From NCBI GenBank assembly GCA_049599735.1, contig JBMYOX010000041.1, forward strand, positions 1-32,441: a stretch of DNA of 32,441 nucleotides, given 5' to 3'. Below the pieces are notes generated by a model. It was not told the origin of the DNA. It saw nothing but the letters and a program-made list of their open reading frames with translations, and did not search any database. Of the stretch, positions 32,218-32,441 are shown in pieces. Numbering within the stretch: the first letter of the stretch is position 1; each line of letters opens with the position of its first letter. Position numbers and translations under genes: made by a program. The DNA is from Pontibacterium sp049599735. GTDB lineage: Bacteria; Pseudomonadota; Gammaproteobacteria; Pseudomonadales; Balneatricaceae.

Positions 32218-32441
32218 ATGCTTAATCACTGGTATATTCTGGGCGCAGGCGCCATTGGCTGTTTATGGGCGGCACACCTGGCCAAAGCCGGTCATCCTGT
32301 CACGCTGATCTTGCGCAATAAAGAACGTCTTGCGCATTTTCGGGCAACCGCAGCCATTACTCTGGAGACAGAATCAGGCTCAGAGACTATTCCTGTTAAC
32401 GCCTGCCTTGCGGGCCAGACCGGGCCTGTTCAGCACCTGCT
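32218..32441 (+). CDS. panE: 2-dehydropantoate 2-reductase, partial (cut by window edge)
   Basis: PanE reduces ketopantoate to pantoate with NADPH in coenzyme A synthesis. Only the first 74 codons are present. The Rossmann motif ILGAGAIGCLWAAHLAKAGH (GxGxxG) directly follows the start, and the helix-strand pattern VTLILRNKERL continues it. GGGAG lies 9 bases before the ATG. The rest of the gene lies beyond the window. Confidence 0.85.
   Translation, partial: MLNHWYILGAGAIGCLWAAHLAKAGHPVTLILRNKERLAHFRATAAITLETESGSETIPVNACLAGQTGPVQHL

Overview
The window is a compact, core-genome stretch of a gammaproteobacterium. It holds 32 complete protein genes plus one gene cut by the right edge. I see no rRNA, tRNA, CRISPR array, insertion sequence or prophage. 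Gene content and order suggest an Oceanospirillaceae-like marine relative of Pseudomonas. The evidence is the block ndk-rlmN-pilF-rodZ-hisS-yfgM-bamB-der next to a full isc operon, and the block groEL-groES-fxsA-SDR-ampG-yajQ-panE, which as I recall resembles P. aeruginosa. The family assignment is inference.

Layout. (1) 31-8294, minus strand: ndk, rlmN, pilF, rodZ, hisS, yfgM, bamB and der, covering nucleotide supply, rRNA/tRNA modification and charging, pilus and cell-shape assembly, outer-membrane protein assembly and ribosome maturation. The usual ispG between rodZ and hisS is absent, and four consecutive genes (pilF, rodZ, hisS, yfgM) start at GTG or TTG. (2) 8264-13930, minus strand: iscR-iscS-iscU-iscA-hscB-hscA-fdx-iscX, the complete Fe-S cluster assembly operon. 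Its promoter is overlaid by two abutting type 1 IscR operators, and a strong hairpin lies between iscU and iscA. (3) 13984-15844: trmJ and, divergently, a suhB whose metal-binding and catalytic residues are largely replaced. A boxA-like element lies in its short leader. This is the most interesting feature here: a probable SuhB pseudoenzyme kept for its transcription-antitermination role. (4) 15900-18830, minus strand: an AT-rich two-gene surface-carbohydrate module, an ATP-grasp ligase of the sugar-transfer type plus a Wzx-like flippase, with no glycosyltransferases nearby. It is probably acquired. (5) 18988-23620, minus strand: class I fumarase, and thpR, trhP (U32 protease-like) and a UbiA/MenA-like prenyltransferase. 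(6) 23733-28126, minus strand: a glutathione transferase, a membrane-anchored coiled-coil protein of unknown function, groEL-groES behind a clear sigma-32 promoter, and fxsA. (7) 28127-32441: a divergent FabG-like reductase with an operator-like palindrome in its promoter, then yajQ-ampG-DUF924 on the minus strand and the start of panE on the plus strand.

Several pieces are functionally linked. The isc operon supplies Fe-S clusters to RlmN (radical SAM), class I fumarase and probably TrhP, all encoded within 15 kb. IscR feedback at 13866-13915 would couple them to cluster status.
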